Assembly (NCBI RefSeq): GCF_900112765.1
Contig: NZ_FOMZ01000013.1
Location: 116,515 to 180,514 of the forward strand
DNA length: 64,000 nucleotides
DNA from: Actinopolyspora alba
GTDB lineage: Bacteria; Actinomycetota; Actinomycetes; Mycobacteriales; Pseudonocardiaceae
Reading direction: 5' to 3'
Shown one piece after another: positions 33,111 through 42,652 of the stretch. Both the position numbers and the translations under genes were made by a program. A model generated the notes under the pieces. That model did no database searches. It saw only the letters and a list, made by a program, of their open reading frames with translations, and was not told where the DNA came from. Within the stretch, counting starts at the first letter, position 1. Every line of letters begins with the position of its first letter.

Positions 33111-36100
33111 TTGAGCACGACGCTGTTCCGCAGGCCGGCCCGCCGCGTGGGGCCTGCGATGCCCGCGGACCAGGTGGAGCTACAGGAACCGCCCAGCGTG
33201 CCGGAGCCGCAGAGCAACAGCCTGAGCACGGTGCTGATGTATCTGCCGATGGCGGTCATGGCCGGAGCCATGACGATGATGATGCTCTCGTCGGCCCGTT
33301 CCGGGAGCATGATGACCTACATCGGTGGCGGCCTGATGGGCGTCGCCATGGTCACCATGGTCCTCGGCCAGCTGGCCAGGGCATCCACCGACCGCAAGCA
33401 CCAGCTCACCGGTGACCGCCGGGACTACCTGCGCTATCTCTCGCAGGTGCGGCGCAAGGTGCGTGACGCGTTGGGCGAGCAGCACCGCGCGGCGATCTGG
33501 AAACATCCGGATCCGCGGTCGCTGTGGTCGCTGGTGCGTAGTTACCGCCTCTGGGAACGCCGCGTGGCGCACGAGGACTTCGGGGAGGTCCGGCTCGGAC
33601 TGGGGCAGCAGCGCTCCGCCGTCAAGCTCGTCCCACCGCAGACCAAACCGGTCGAGGACCTCGAACCGCTCAGCGCCTACGCCCTGCGCCGGTTCCTGCG
33701 CACCTACACCACGTTGCCCTCCGCGCCGATCGCGGTCTATCTTCGCGGCTTCGCCCGGATCCAGCTGCGTGGCGAGCCCGAGGCGCAACGTTCGCTGGTG
33801 CGGGCGCTGCTGTGCCAGCTCGTCGCCTTCCACTCACCGGCCGACCTGACCGTGGCCGTGTGCGTCGGAAACGAGCGGCGCGAGGAGTGGCTCTGGACGA
33901 AGTGGCTGCCGCACGCCCAGGACGACGGTCGTCGCGACGGGGCCGGGCCGCTGCGGTTGATCTCGGACAACGTCACCGACATGGAGGAGCTCCTGGGCGG
34001 AGATTCCTACACCGAGCGCCCCCGCTTCGAACCCTCCACCCCGATCACCAGTGGTGAGCCGTTCGTGGTGGTCGTGGTCGACGGGGTGAACATCCCGGCC
34101 GGACACCGCTTCTCCGGGGGTGGCTACCGCAACACCGTGATCGTCGACATCGACAGCGCGCTGACCTGGCAGGCGGACCGTTCGGTGCTGCACCTGGAGG
34201 TCGACTCCGCCGAGATCCGCACGGTCGACTTCGACCGCGCGGGCCGGGAGAGCACGACTTCGCTGTGCGGACCGGACGGAGTGGGGGTGGTGACTGCCTC
34301 GGCGCTGGCGCGCGACATCGCGCCGCACCGGATGGGCACCAGCGGCGACTCCGGTGAGCCACTGACCACCGACTACGAGCTGACCTCGCTGCTGGGCGTG
34401 CCCGACGCGCGTACCTTCGACGTCGACCAGCTGCGCCGGGACCGCTCGGGATGGCAGCGCATGCGGGTGCCGATCGGCATCGCGGGCAACGGCACCCCGA
34501 TCGAACTGGACATCAAGGAGTCCGCCGAGGACGGCATGGGGCCGCACGGGATGCTGATCGGCGCCACCGGCTCCGGCAAGAGCGAGCTGCTGCGGACCCT
34601 GGTACTGGCCCTGGTGACCACGCACGCCTCGGACGAGCTCAACCTCGTGCTGGTGGACTTCAAGGGTGGTGCCGCCTTCCTCGGCTTCGACCGGCTGCCG
34701 CACACCTCGGCGGTGATCACCAATCTGGTCGACGAGATCGAACTGGTCGACCGGATGCAGGACGCGCTCACCGGGGAGATGAACCGGCGACAGGAGCTGC
34801 TGCGCTCGGCCGGGAACTACAGTTCCCAGCGGGAGTACGAGAAGGCGCGTCGTTCCGGAGTGCCGCTGGATCCGATGCCGAGCCTGTTCGTCGTGGTCGA
34901 CGAGTTCAGCGAGATGCTGGTCAGCAAACCCGAGTTCATCGACGTGTTCGCCATGATCGGCAGGCTCGGCCGCAGTCTCGGCGTGCACCTGCTGCTGGCC
35001 TCGCAGCGGCTCGACGAGGGCCGCATCAGCAAGGTGGAGACCCACCTGTCCTACCGCATCGGGCTGCGCACGTTCTCGGCGATGGAGAGCCGCAGCGTGA
35101 TCGGTGTGCCGGACGCCTACGAGCTGCCCACCACGCCGGGCAACGGTTACCTGCGTTCGGACACCCAGACCCTCTCCCGGTTCAAGGCCGCCTACGTGTC
35201 GGGTGTCTACCGCACCCCGCGCAGGCAGCGCAGCAAGGAGGTCATCGAGGAACAGCTGGTGCCGTTCGGCGGTGACTACGTCGAACCCCGCGTTCGGCGC
35301 ACCGTCGAGGCCCCACCGGAGCCGGAGGATGACAGCGGGCCGCAGACCTCGCTCGTGGACGTGCTCATCGACCGGCTCAGCGATCACGGCCCGGCGGCGC
35401 ACCAGGTGTGGTTGCCGCCGATGCGGGTCTCGCCCACGCTGGACGATCTGCTGCCGCCGCTGCTGGAATCCCCGGACACCGGCCTGCGGTCGACCGAGCG
35501 CTCCACCGAGGACGGACTGCGGGTGCCGCTGGGACTGATCGACCTGCCCGCGCAGCAGCGCCGCGAGCTGCTGACGGCTGACCTCTCCGGTGCCCAGGGG
35601 CACGTCGGCGTGGTCGGTGGCCCGCAGAGCGGCAAGAGCACCGTGCTGCGCACCATGATCACCGCGCTGGCGCTGACCCACTCGGCCGCCGAGGCGCAGT
35701 TCTACTGCCTGGACTTCGGTGGTGGCTCACTGGCACCGCTGCGGGACCTGCCGCACGTGGGAAGCGTGGCGGGCCGCCTGGACCGGGACCGGGTCACCCG
35801 CACCGTGCAGGAGATCGTCAACCTGCTCGAACGCCGGGAGGTCGCCTTCCAGGCCAACAACCTGGACTCGATGTCGGCCTACCGCCGTGCCAAGCGCGCG
35901 GGGCGGTTCGTCGACGAGGACCCGTACGGCGACGTGTTCCTGTTCATCGACGGCTGGTACACCGTGCGCAACGAGTTCGACGAGCTGGAGGACCGGCTCG
36001 GCGAGATCGCCGCGCGCGGGCTGACCTTCGGCATCCACCTGGTCGTCGGCGCCGCGCGCTGGTCGGACATGCGTCCGTGGTTGCGCGGCGTGCTCGGCAC

Positions 36101-37100
36101 GCGGCTGGAGCTGCGGCTGGGCGATCCGGTGGAGTCCGAAGTCAACAGCAGGCTCGCGGCCAAGGTTCCCGACTCGCCCGGGCGTGGCCTGACCACCGAC
36201 AAGCAGCACTTCCTCGCCGCGCTGCCCCGGGTGGACGGTCGTGCCCGAACCGACGACCTCGCCGACGCGGTGACCGACCTGGTCGAGGCGGTCGCGGTGC
36301 CCGGCGTCCCGCAGGCGCCCCCGGTGCGGCTGTTGCCTGTGGAGGTGCACGCCTCCGAGCTGCCGGAACCGCTGGCGGGCAGTACCGGTCTGCCCAGGAT
36401 CTCGCTGGGCATCGACGACGTCGACCTCGCGCCGCTGTGGCACGACTTCGACGTCACCCCGCACCTGATGATCTTCGGCGACACCGAGACGGGAAAGACG
36501 AACCTGCTGCGCCACATCGCGCGTTCGGTGCAACGACACTACCGACCCGACCAGGCACGGCTGATGTTCGCCGACCTGCGCCGCGAACTGCACGACGCGG
36601 TGCCGCAGGAGTACCAGCTGGGCTACTCGGTCTCCGGCGACACCTTCGCCACCACCATCGAGGAGACGGCCGGGCTGCTCACCGATCGGCTGCCCGGGCC
36701 GGAGATCACCCCGGACCGACTGCCCAAGCGGGACTGGTGGACCGGTGGGCGGCTGTTCATCGTCGTCGACGACCACGAGCTGGTGCAGACCGGCATGAAC
36801 AACCCGGTGCAGGCGCTGGCCTCGCTGCTGCCGCAGGCCGCCGACATCGGCTTCCACCTGATCATCGCCCGCAGCACCTCGGGCGCGGGCAGGTCCATGA
36901 TGGACCCGGTGCTGCGGCGGATGTGGGAGCTGGGCACCCCGGGGTTGTTGTTCTCCTGCCCGAAGGACGAGGGCAAGTTCCTCGGTGAGCTGCCGCCGAA
37001 GACGCTTCCGGTCGGCAGGGCCCAGTTCGTCAACCGCAAGCGCACGGTGCGGCTGGTGCAGACACCGCTGCTCGAACCCCTCGCGACCGCCGAGCGGTGA
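33111..37100 (+). CDS. eccC: Type VII secretion ATPase EccC (three FtsK/SpoIIIE domains)
   Basis: The TTG at 33111 is chosen (STTLFRRPARR follows) because GAGGAG lies 8 bases upstream; this gives 1,329 residues, the usual EccC size. Two membrane helices lie at about 45-85. Three ATPase domains follow: domain 1 with Walker A GATGSGKSE and Walker B LFVVVDEFSE; domain 2 with GGPQSGKST and a Walker B DVFLFIDGWY lacking the second acidic residue; domain 3 with GDTETGKTN and LFIVVDDHE. Family knowledge: EccC recognises substrates through domain 3 and drives export, with domain 1 the essential ATPase. It is a single fused protein, unlike split EccCa/EccCb. It is divergent from eccD and converges with mycP 48 bp away. 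Confidence 0.96.
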   Translation: MSTTLFRRPARRVGPAMPADQVELQEPPSVPEPQSNSLSTVLMYLPMAVMAGAMTMMMLSSARSGSMMTYIGGGLMGVAMVTMVLGQLARASTDRKHQLTGDRRDYLRYLSQVRRKVRDALGEQHRAAIWKHPDPRSLWSLVRSYRLWERRVAHEDFGEVRLGLGQQRSAVKLVPPQTKPVEDLEPLSAYALRRFLRTYTTLPSAPIAVYLRGFARIQLRGEPEAQRSLVRALLCQLVAFHSPADLTVAVCVGNERREEWLWTKWLPHAQDDGRRDGAGPLRLISDNVTDMEELLGGDSYTERPRFEPSTPITSGEPFVVVVVDGVNIPAGHRFSGGGYRNTVIVDIDSALTWQADRSVLHLEVDSAEIRTVDFDRAGRESTTSLCGPDGVGVVTASALARDIAPHRMGTSGDSGEPLTTDYELTSLLGVPDARTFDVDQLRRDRSGWQRMRVPIGIAGNGTPIELDIKESAEDGMGPHGMLIGATGSGKSELLRTLVLALVTTHASDELNLVLVDFKGGAAFLGFDRLPHTSAVITNLVDEIELVDRMQDALTGEMNRRQELLRSAGNYSSQREYEKARRSGVPLDPMPSLFVVVDEFSEMLVSKPEFIDVFAMIGRLGRSLGVHLLLASQRLDEGRISKVETHLSYRIGLRTFSAMESRSVIGVPDAYELPTTPGNGYLRSDTQTLSRFKAAYVSGVYRTPRRQRSKEVIEEQLVPFGGDYVEPRVRRTVEAPPEPEDDSGPQTSLVDVLIDRLSDHGPAAHQVWLPPMRVSPTLDDLLPPLLESPDTGLRSTERSTEDGLRVPLGLIDLPAQQRRELLTADLSGAQGHVGVVGGPQSGKSTVLRTMITALALTHSAAEAQFYCLDFGGGSLAPLRDLPHVGSVAGRLDRDRVTRTVQEIVNLLERREVAFQANNLDSMSAYRRAKRAGRFVDEDPYGDVFLFIDGWYTVRNEFDELEDRLGEIAARGLTFGIHLVVGAARWSDMRPWLRGVLGTRLELRLGDPVESEVNSRLAAKVPDSPGRGLTTDKQHFLAALPRVDGRARTDDLADAVTDLVEAVAVPGVPQAPPVRLLPVEVHASELPEPLAGSTGLPRISLGIDDVDLAPLWHDFDVTPHLMIFGDTETGKTNLLRHIARSVQRHYRPDQARLMFADLRRELHDAVPQEYQLGYSVSGDTFATTIEETAGLLTDRLPGPEITPDRLPKRDWWTGGRLFIVVDDHELVQTGMNNPVQALASLLPQAADIGFHLIIARSTSGAGRSMMDPVLRRMWELGTPGLLFSCPKDEGKFLGELPPKTLPVGRAQFVNRKRTVRLVQTPLLEPLATAER

Positions 37101-37148
37101 GCCGTTCCCGGCGGAGTTCTCCCGTACCGGGTATCGCTGGTCCGGGTA

Positions 37149-38441
37149 TCACCGGGCCGAGACGTGCGGGTGGTCTTTCCCGTTGCCGTCGGCGCCTGCG
37201 CTGTCGACGACACGCGCCACGCGCCGGCGGCGCCACCCGCGCCGCCATCCGGCCGGTCCCAACCTCGCCCCGATCGCGGCCAGGCTGATCAGCAGCGTCA
37301 CCCCCACGGTGCTGATCAGCACCACGCGCATCGGTGTCGGATCGTCCCGGGGCACGTCCGGGTGCTCCACCCGGACGGTCCCGGCACCGGATCCGGTGCC
37401 CTGTCCCGAGGGCAGCACGCTGGTGACAGCGGAGTACGGGTCCACCACGCCCCAGCCCGTCGCCTCGTCCGGTACCTCCGTGCCGGGATGGCTCGCCGTG
37501 CTCGTCAGACGGTGCCTGACCTGCGCCGCGGTCAGCTCCGGGTGGTAGGCCCGCACCAGCGCCGCCGTTCCGGAGACGAACGGTGCGGCGAAGCTGGTCC
37601 CGCTGTCCTGCCAGTGTCCCGGGCCGCCAGGTCCGACGCTGACCACATCGACACCTGGTGCGACGAGGTCGATGAACTTCCCGGTCTGGGAGAACTCCGC
37701 GCGTTCGCCGGTGGAGTCGATCGCGCCGACGGCGAGCACGCCGGGGTAGGAAGCGGGGTAGGGGACCGGGTTGCCCCGCTGCGCCTCGTTGGCCGCCGCC
37801 GCGACGATCAGCACGTCACGTGACAGCGCGTACTCGACGGCCTCGCGCAGCGCCGCGTCGTCGTAGTTCGTGCTGGCCGATATGTTGACGACCTGCGCGC
37901 CCGCCTCGGTGGCCGCGCGGATGCCGCGGGCCATGGACTCGGCCGAGCCGCCCTGCTTGGACCGGGTGTCGCGGACGGGGAGGATCGTGGCGGCCGGGGC
38001 GACTCCGGTGAAACCGGTTCCCTCGGCGGGGCGTGCGGCGATGATCCCGGCGACGAACGTGCCGTGCCCGAGGCAGTCGGTGTCGGCGGTTCCCCCACCG
38101 TCGGAGAGGACGTCGACACCGTCGAGTACGGCACCGGCCAGCTGCGGCGTCGTCGCGTCGACACCGGAGTCGACGACCGCCACCGTCACGCCCGCGCCAC
38201 GGGTGAGTTCCCGGACCCGCTCCGGTGCCAGCATCTCCTGTGCCCACGGGCGTGCCCGCGCCGTCTTGACCGGTGGCCGACGGCACTGCTCGGTGGCCGA
38301 CCGTGCCGCGAGCTCGAACCCGCTCGCCGTCCCCCTTGGGAGCGTGTGACCAGCTGCGACCGCCTGCGGAGCACACGCGAACAGCAGCGCGCTCAGCAGC
38401 AGCACGAGATCGGTGAGCACGCCTGGGCGGCGAGCGGACAT
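37149..38441 (-). CDS. mycP: Mycosin (MycP), subtilisin-type ESX protease
   Basis: This 430-residue protein has an N-terminal signal peptide (LVLLLSALLFACAPQAVAA), an S8 protease domain and a C-terminal membrane anchor (VVLISTVGVTLLISLAAIGARL) with a basic tail. The catalytic triad is visible: Asp in VAVVDSGVD, His in LGHGTFVAG and Ser in SGTSFAAPFVSG. The Asn of the oxyanion hole lies in AAAANEAQ. Family knowledge: mycosins are required for ESX stability and can process ESX substrates. It is downstream of the ADP-ribosyltransferase-like gene (71 bp) on the same strand and faces eccC. Whether it cleaves the giant protein is open. Confidence 0.95.
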   Translation of the reverse strand: MSARRPGVLTDLVLLLSALLFACAPQAVAAGHTLPRGTASGFELAARSATEQCRRPPVKTARARPWAQEMLAPERVRELTRGAGVTVAVVDSGVDATTPQLAGAVLDGVDVLSDGGGTADTDCLGHGTFVAGIIAARPAEGTGFTGVAPAATILPVRDTRSKQGGSAESMARGIRAATEAGAQVVNISASTNYDDAALREAVEYALSRDVLIVAAAANEAQRGNPVPYPASYPGVLAVGAIDSTGERAEFSQTGKFIDLVAPGVDVVSVGPGGPGHWQDSGTSFAAPFVSGTAALVRAYHPELTAAQVRHRLTSTASHPGTEVPDEATGWGVVDPYSAVTSVLPSGQGTGSGAGTVRVEHPDVPRDDPTPMRVVLISTVGVTLLISLAAIGARLGPAGWRRGWRRRRVARVVDSAGADGNGKDHPHVSAR

Positions 38442-38512
38442 GGCTGGTTCTCCCTACCGCGGCTTCGCTGCGGCCGCGCTCCTCGTCGAAGACCGTGTCG
38501 GGCGGCGTCGAC

Positions 38513-41164
38513 TCATCGTGCGGTGGTCGCGACGCCTGCCGTGTGGTCCGGTCGCGCCGCTTCGGCTCCGGAAGCGGTGGGTGGTGCTTCCGCGTCGCCG
38601 CGGAGTTCGGTCGGCACCAGCCCCACCGGGGAACTCAGCCGGTCCAACTGGTCCCGCTCGGAGAGCACTCGTGGTTCGGTGCCGTGCTTGCGTCGCAGCG
38701 CGCGCCGGAGTTTGGGCAGCACGGCCAGATCGGTTTCGTCGAGTTCACCGTGGTCGGTCCGCTCGTCCGGCCGCAGTTCCCGCAGCAGCAGCGTGGGCCG
38801 ACCGGTCTCCCCGTCCGCCGTGGCGAGGACCTTGAACCGGCAGTCGGCGGCGAACACGACCTCCTCGGGCAGCGAGTTCCGCCCGAACAGCGAGACCCGG
38901 CGTGCCGAGTGCGACCAGATCACCACGTCGCCGTGCTCCTCGTTCGCGGTCAGGTCGTCCGCCGCCGTGGCGCTGAGGAAGCCGGGTTCGGACAGCACCG
39001 CGCCCGGCTCGTAGCCCTCGACGTCTCCGTCCGGTGAACCACCGAAACGGAAGGACGGGCCGCGGTGCACCGGCAGCCGTCGCAGTCCCGAGAGCAGGCA
39101 GGACACGTAGTCCCGGGCGGCTCCGGTGTTTCCGGTGCGCAGTAACCGGTTCACCGCGTTTCCCCCGTTCTCGCCGCGTCCGGTGTAGAGGATGACCGCC
39201 ACGAAGTCGGCCTTGGCCTCGTCGGCCTCGTTCTCCCGCAGCGCCGGATGGGTCGCCAGCACCGTGTTCACACTGGGCAGCACCTCGTCGAAGTCGTCAC
39301 CCACCGCCCGGGCGAAGCGCGAGCGTTCCTCGGACGTGCTGTGGTGGTCGTGCGGTGTGCCGGTCCCACCCGCCCGCGCTGGTACGAGCCTCGGTCGCTC
39401 GGGGTCCTCACTCGTCGGGGAGTCCGGTTCCCGGTCGGACGGCGGCGCCGGTGGAGTGTCGGCAGGTTCTTCGGGAACTCCCGTGTGCGGTGGTGCCTGG
39501 GTGGGGTGGCCCGAGGTGTCGAGCGGAGACGGTCGGTCGGCCCGCTCGGACAGCAGTTCCGGGGGCGGTTCGGAGACCGTGCGCGGCCGGTGCGTCGGTA
39601 TCGGCGTGGCGTGGAACACCGGCCGCTGCTCGTCGTCGGTGTCGCGGAAGGATGCCTCGTCAGCCGACGCGCCGTCGTCGGTCAGCGCACTGTCGGCCGG
39701 GGTGCTGCTTTCGACCGCGGGGATGTGCGCCGTGGTTTCGTTCGGGGTCGTGTCAGGGGCGTCCGTCTCGGGGAGCGGGGCGCTCGTGGCTTCCGGAGCA
39801 CCGTCGGCTGTGGAGATCGGCGGGTATGCCGGACCACTTCCGTCCGGTTCACCCGCGATGGCGGTGAGTTCCCCACGCGTCCGCTCGTCGGCGATGCCCA
39901 GGATCAGCAGCCGAACCCTGCCGCGCTGCCGAGGGGTGAGTCCGTCGAGCAGTTGCCGCAGCACGTGCGGGGCTTCCGGCGGCACCGGGACGTAGGGCGA
40001 TCCGACCGAGACGGTCATCCGGTGCTGCTCGAAGGTGATCTCGTCCGCGGCGCCCCTGAACCCGGACTGGGCGAACGGCAGCAGCGCCAGCCCACCGGGC
40101 ACGACCCTGGCCACCATCTCACCCGGTGCGGGGGCGGGTCCGGCCTCGGCACGTCGATAGACCAGCTGGTTGAACCTCACCCAGCCGCGCGGCGCCCGAG
40201 CGGTCAGCGCCACCCGTGCGGGGCCGGTGGCCGAGTGCCACAGCGACACGGGAAACGGTTCCCAGGGGGAGTGCGGATCCCGCACCACCGACCGTTCGCC
40301 GCCCGAACCGCCGTGCAGCACGGGACCGGTGGTCGCCAGCACGTCGCTGCTCAGCCGTTCGGCGAGCTCGCGCAGCCGCGTCGGTGCGGCCTCCTCCACC
40401 GTGGTCGGTACGAGTTCCCAGGGCCTCCGCAGCCCCCCGTACAGCCGGTTCAGCATGGACACCAGTCGTGTCGCGGGGATCGGCGTCGCGCCGGGAGAGC
40501 CCAGCAGCAGGCGGGGGTGGTGCGGGGACTGCGGCACCGCGAGATCCTTCTCCCGAGAAGGGAACTCCTGCCCGTCCTCGCGGATCCGCATTCCCGCCGG
40601 AACCGGTTCGGCGAGCAGCCCGGAGTCGGCCACCGGACCGGCGGGTAGCTGCTTCTCCCACAGCGGCGTCGGGTACCGCACGACGTGCGGTCGAGGTGGG
40701 TGACCGGCGCGGTACAACCGCCATCGTCCGCCGGTGACGTAGAGCGAGCCGCCGGGTACCAGCTCCAACCGCCCGTCGGGGACCAGCACGTCCGTGTCGA
40801 GTTCGGTGGCGAGTGCCTCGGCCATCGAACCGCCTCGGGGACCGGGTCGAGTCAGTCCCCCTACCGCGATCCAGAGTTGGCTCGGCGCTCCGCGTCTCGC
40901 TGCGGTGGACGCCGGTGCCAGGGCGGGAAGAATCGCGCGGCGGCAGGCGTGCCACAACGTGTCGAGGAAGCCTGCCTCGCGTATCGACGCCGTTGTGGCC
41001 AGCACGGCACGGCTGTCCCGAGAGGCGGGGATCGCGGCGAAGAGTTCACGTTCCCGATCGTCGGAGTCGTGCCGCTTGCGCACCACGGTGTTGCCGCCGA
41101 GACTCTCGACGTGGAGACCCTGGCCCTGGGGGTGGCTCGTACTGCTCGCTTCCTGGTCGGGCAT
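38513..41164 (-). CDS. ESX-linked protein with C-terminal ADP-ribosyltransferase-like domain
   Basis: The frame runs open far upstream to 42250, but that part overlaps the yciO-like gene antisense in reading quality, so I start at the ATG at 41164 (MPDQEASSTS; GAGCAGG upstream), giving 883 residues. The first 400 residues are an unrecognised globular region; a segment ALATELDTDVLVPDG followed by GGRWRLYRAG resembles beta-rich modules of giant actinobacterial toxins. About 420-590 is a Ser/Thr/Pro/Asp-rich linker. The C-terminal part matches the mono-ADP-ribosyltransferase layout: Arg701 (PVHRGP), Ser731 (GFLSATA) and Glu768 (LPEEVVF). The residue two before Glu768 is Pro, so the ExE of Arg-specific enzymes is incomplete. 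It is probably co-transcribed with mycP. Toxin or effector role is inference. Confidence 0.72.
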   Translation of the reverse strand: MPDQEASSTSHPQGQGLHVESLGGNTVVRKRHDSDDRERELFAAIPASRDSRAVLATTASIREAGFLDTLWHACRRAILPALAPASTAARRGAPSQLWIAVGGLTRPGPRGGSMAEALATELDTDVLVPDGRLELVPGGSLYVTGGRWRLYRAGHPPRPHVVRYPTPLWEKQLPAGPVADSGLLAEPVPAGMRIREDGQEFPSREKDLAVPQSPHHPRLLLGSPGATPIPATRLVSMLNRLYGGLRRPWELVPTTVEEAAPTRLRELAERLSSDVLATTGPVLHGGSGGERSVVRDPHSPWEPFPVSLWHSATGPARVALTARAPRGWVRFNQLVYRRAEAGPAPAPGEMVARVVPGGLALLPFAQSGFRGAADEITFEQHRMTVSVGSPYVPVPPEAPHVLRQLLDGLTPRQRGRVRLLILGIADERTRGELTAIAGEPDGSGPAYPPISTADGAPEATSAPLPETDAPDTTPNETTAHIPAVESSTPADSALTDDGASADEASFRDTDDEQRPVFHATPIPTHRPRTVSEPPPELLSERADRPSPLDTSGHPTQAPPHTGVPEEPADTPPAPPSDREPDSPTSEDPERPRLVPARAGGTGTPHDHHSTSEERSRFARAVGDDFDEVLPSVNTVLATHPALRENEADEAKADFVAVILYTGRGENGGNAVNRLLRTGNTGAARDYVSCLLSGLRRLPVHRGPSFRFGGSPDGDVEGYEPGAVLSEPGFLSATAADDLTANEEHGDVVIWSHSARRVSLFGRNSLPEEVVFAADCRFKVLATADGETGRPTLLLRELRPDERTDHGELDETDLAVLPKLRRALRRKHGTEPRVLSERDQLDRLSSPVGLVPTELRGDAEAPPTASGAEAARPDHTAGVATTAR

Positions 41165-41391
41165 CAACCTGCTCTCGTCGGGCACGATCCGTCCTGGGGT
41201 TCGTCTCGCCACGCTCCCGGCCGGGACCCCGTCCCGGATCCATCGGGGAGCGGTCCCGCTTCGACAGTCTGCCGCGCGTGCTCGCGCGCGCAACGGCCCG
41301 CCCGGGCTCCGCCGATGTCCCCAGGGACATCCCTCACCGCTCGGTCCTCGTCGTGCTGGTTCGCCAGGTGTGGGACGGGAAGACGGTGGAA

Positions 41392-42012
41392 CTACTCGAA
41401 CGGGGTGGGATCTCCCGCGCCGTAGCGGGCTATCTCGGGCTCGTCCTCGGAGAAGTCGACCACGGTGGTGGGGTCGGTCCCGCAGTCGCCGGAGTCGATC
41501 ACGGCGTCCACCTCGCGGTCGAGCCGCTGTTTGATGTCCCACCCGTTGGTCATCGGTTCCTGCTGGTCGGGCAGCAGCAGGGTGCTCGACAGCAGGGGTT
41601 CGTCCAGCGTGTCCAGCAGTGCCTGGGCGGTGACGTGGTCGGGGATGCGCACGCCGATGGTCTTCTTCTTCGGGTGCAGCAGCCTGCGGGGGACCTCCTT
41701 GGTGGCGGGCAGGATGAACGTGTAACTGCCCGGGGTGGTGGCCTTGACGGCGCGGAAGGTCGCGTTGTTGATGTTGACGAGCTGGCCGAGCTCGGAGAAG
41801 TTCCGGCACACCAGGGTGAAGTGGTGGTGCTGGTCGAGTTTGCGGATCGTGCGGATGCGTTCCAGCCCGTCCTTGTTGCCCACCCGGCAGCCGAGCGCGA
41901 AGCAGGAGTCGGTGGGGTAGACCACCAGGCCGTCCGAGCGGAGGATCTCGGCCGCCTGGTTGAGCGCCCGCCGCTGCGGATTGCGTGGGTGAACTTCGTA
42001 GTACTGCGCCAT
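41392..42012 (-). CDS. YciO/Sua5-family (threonylcarbamoyl-AMP synthase-like) protein
   Basis: The 206-residue protein carries the YrdC/Sua5 fold signature: VVYPTDSCFALGCRVGNKDG near residue 30, then IRTIRKLDQHHHFTLVCRNFSE, PGSYTFILPATKEVP and KKKTIGVRIPDH. Family knowledge: TsaC/Sua5 makes threonylcarbamoyl-AMP for tRNA t6A. The YciO branch shares the fold and is of less certain function; this sequence reads more like YciO, starting MAQYYEVHPRNPQ. It is unrelated to the ESX island and starts on the minus strand from 42012 with a gene-free region upstream. Confidence 0.88.
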   Translation of the reverse strand: MAQYYEVHPRNPQRRALNQAAEILRSDGLVVYPTDSCFALGCRVGNKDGLERIRTIRKLDQHHHFTLVCRNFSELGQLVNINNATFRAVKATTPGSYTFILPATKEVPRRLLHPKKKTIGVRIPDHVTAQALLDTLDEPLLSSTLLLPDQQEPMTNGWDIKQRLDREVDAVIDSGDCGTDPTTVVDFSEDEPEIARYGAGDPTPFE

Positions 42013-42215
42013 GTTCCGACCCTAGATCCGATGGCTCCAGCACGAAATCCGGCCGCTTTCGCCGGGGAACTCCGAACCGCGACCCTCGACAGCCTCTGGT
42101 GACCCCGGAATCAGGCCGCCGTCCATTCTTTCGAGGGAATCCGAGAATATTCGGTAACTCCCGTGGGGTTTTCGCGGGGGCTCGGGTGCCGCGTGGACCC
42201 GTAAGGCTGCGAGTC

Positions 42216-42272
42216 CCCCCTCGATCTCGGGTGTGTCGTGTGTTCGACACACTTCTCCCGGGATCGAGGGGG
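42216..42272. repeat. Long inverted repeat with inner stem
   Basis: CCCCCTCGATCTCGGG (42216-42231) pairs with CCCGGGATCGAGGGGG (42257-42272), with a single G-U position. Inside, TGTGTCG (42232-42238) pairs with CGACACA. The 57-base hairpin has no T-run after it on either strand. It may be a terminator, an RNA structure or an operator for the yciO-like gene 200 bp away. Confidence 0.7.
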
Positions 42273-42614
42273 AGGTGAAGGTTCTCGGTATACCGGAATT
42301 GTGACTTTGGAGCTTCACCCCGCGCGGGGTGTTAGACCCGCGCCGAGCCGGGGGTTACGGGCAGAGCCACGGTGATGGGCGGAGTGCCCGAGCATGAGCG
42401 CCAGGGCTTACCAAGTACACGGCCGGGTTCGCCTAGATCGTGCGTTGCCTGACGCGCGGACTTCACGCCCTCTGACGGCGGCCCGCACGGCTGTGAACCG
42501 TGGCCAGGACTTGTAGCCCTACCCACACGCTGCCTGGACCGCATGTGGCGGGAAGCGTATTCCGTGCTACGCTCGGCACTGCTATTTTGAGTCTTGGCGG
42601 ATACAAAGTAGCAC

Positions 42615-42652
42615 GGGGCTCCCTGGTTTCGATCAGGGGGCTCCGCTTTTTT
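42615..42652 (+). terminator. Intrinsic terminator on the plus strand with no plus-strand gene before it
   Basis: GGGGCTCCCTGG (42615-42626) pairs with CAGGGGGCTCC (42634-42644), allowing two G-U pairs, and six T follow at 42647-42652. Read on the minus strand the hairpin remains, but the T-run becomes an upstream A-run. It could therefore also end the regulator transcript, less well. Confidence 0.75.

Noticed and set aside
41165..42250. Upstream extension of the ADP-ribosyltransferase-like frame
   Set aside because: The extra 362 codons overlap the yciO-like gene on the same strand in another frame and read as low-complexity Arg/Pro/Gly sequence. An internal ATG with an upstream binding site fits better.
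42615..42652. tRNA-like T-arm (GGTTTCGATC) in the hairpin at this site
   Set aside because: There is no matching acceptor, D or anticodon arm, and the stem followed by six T is a terminator.
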